Shown here: positions 63,491-64,000 of the stretch, in pieces
How positions within the stretch are numbered: the first letter of the stretch is position 1
Layout of the letters: every line of letters starts with the position of its first letter
NCBI GenBank assembly: GCA_009711805.1
Contig: VEMX01000019.1
Span: 1 to 64,000 of the forward strand
DNA length: 64,000 bases
From: Balneolaceae bacterium
Lineage (GTDB): Bacteria > Bacteroidota > Rhodothermia > Balneolales > Balneolaceae
Direction of reading: 5' to 3'
Notes under the pieces: model-generated
The model's database searches: none
Told to the model about the DNA's origin: nothing
What the model saw: only the letters and a program-made list of their open reading frames with translations
Program-made: the position numbers and the translations under genes

Positions 63491-64000
63491 TTAGTTATTT
63501 ACTATTACAGAAAATGTAATGTCGAATGATTCTCCCGGAGCCAGCGAAGCAGATGTAACCTCAACCGTTCCGGTACTTCCTACACCAGGTTCATTGGAAA
63601 TGGCTGGCGATCCATCACCAGAAACAGCGACTGCTGTATTTTGAGTGGTATAAAAGGGAACATCATCAGAAACCGTAACCCCGGTAACTGTAGCAGCACC
63701 ATTATTGGTTACTGTTATCTTGTAGTGAACTACTTCACCAGGAAGAATGTCCTTATCTGTTTTGGCATAGGTTTGCGGGCTGCCAGATCCATTATCTAAT
63801 GCCTGGAACTTATCTACTGTAAGCAGACCAGCTACTACGGTGGTGATATCCTGATTAGATTTGTCGGACAAGACCCCTTCGTCATCACTAAGTGTAACGG
63901 TAGTTGTATTAGTAGCACCATCCTGCGCACCTGAGTTTGCAGTCACCTTTACAATGAACTTGAGCTGGGTACCATAACTCAATGCTCCTATTGTAGTATT
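63491..64000 (-). CDS. Partial DUF11-domain surface protein (C-terminal end)
   Basis: The frame is open to the right edge, so only the C-terminal ~169 residues are seen. They contain a nearly whole DUF11 repeat: PGEVVHYKITVTNNGAATVT followed by VTVSDDVPFYTTQNTAVAVS and ending SLAPGESFDITFSVIVNN. The stop is TAA at 63493-63491. No anchor or type IX sorting domain follows. The first codons read NTTIGALSYGTQLKF. It is upstream of the OmpA-linked giant gene on the same strand, with a 72-bp gap, so it is probably in the same operon. Confidence 0.85.
   Translation of the reverse strand, partial: NTTIGALSYGTQLKFIVKVTANSGAQDGATNTTTVTLSDDEGVLSDKSNQDITTVVAGLLTVDKFQALDNGSGSPQTYAKTDKDILPGEVVHYKITVTNNGAATVTGVTVSDDVPFYTTQNTAVAVSGDGSPAISNEPGVGSTGTVEVTSASLAPGESFDITFSVIVNN

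Overview
The window reads as chromosomal DNA of a Gram-negative, Bacteroidota-like bacterium. A marine Balneolaceae/Rhodothermota-type organism is my best guess, by inference from gene content. Supporting traits are exported lipoproteins, a DUF2723 (GT117) membrane glycosyltransferase, DUF445 and DUF971 proteins, two-component-propeller signalling, OmpA-linked surface proteins, few Shine-Dalgarno sites and several TTG starts. GC is moderate. I see no rRNA, tRNA, CRISPR array or complete prophage.

1-10.5 kb is an accessory, repeat-rich stretch. It holds a partial gene at the left edge, a secreted protein built of about thirteen 16-residue repeats, a nested inverted-repeat element (1934-2124), an exported MsrB, a VOC protein, a broken IS30-family transposase beside a tandem 145-bp repeat (4222-4511), and a propeller (PD40) gene broken by two single-base losses. 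It also has a Crp/Fnr regulator and an SDR gene bracketed by two ~225-bp copies of an element carrying four evenly spaced DnaA-box-like sites (8261-8480 and 10183-10412).

10.5-28 kb is mostly housekeeping. A minus-strand Na+-coupled symporter diverges from a seven-gene plus-strand run (12212-22207: DUF2723, unknown, YbeY, DUF445, S8 lipoprotein peptidase, FAD oxidoreductase, ferric-iron ABC permease). The run ends at a perfect hairpin facing the convergent iron-binding lipoprotein. A Rieske oxygenase, DUF971, a membrane protein, a CoA-binding protein, an FKBP isomerase and a THUMP RNA methyltransferase follow.

28.5-40.2 kb is minus strand. It carries an ABC exporter pair whose catalytic-site asymmetry predicts a heterodimer, with an RNase Z-like gene between them that has an altered metal motif and a Ser/Arg/Lys-rich tail. 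Then come a renalase-like amine oxidase, an AtuA-family protein, and a NarL-type regulator with a large propeller histidine kinase whose sensor half is AT-rich. 40.2-41.1 kb is non-coding with three long direct repeats.

41.1-48.2 kb (minus) has three exported amidohydrolase paralogues, only one keeping the HxH metal motif. They are followed by a small lipoprotein, an HtrA protease and RecO, whose GTG start lies inside a perfect 12-bp inverted repeat.

48.2-64 kb is the most distinctive part. It is a probable operon of a DUF11 protein running off the right edge, a ~2390-residue protein joining DUF11/SdrD-like domains, a beta-barrel-like region and an OmpA domain, a ~2530-residue multi-domain surface protein (GEVED, DUF11, a duplicated unrecognised domain, beta-helix, SdrD-like), and a stand-alone CheY-like receiver. 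I interpret it as an envelope-anchored surface structure with a dedicated outer-membrane partner. That is inference from domains and gene order.
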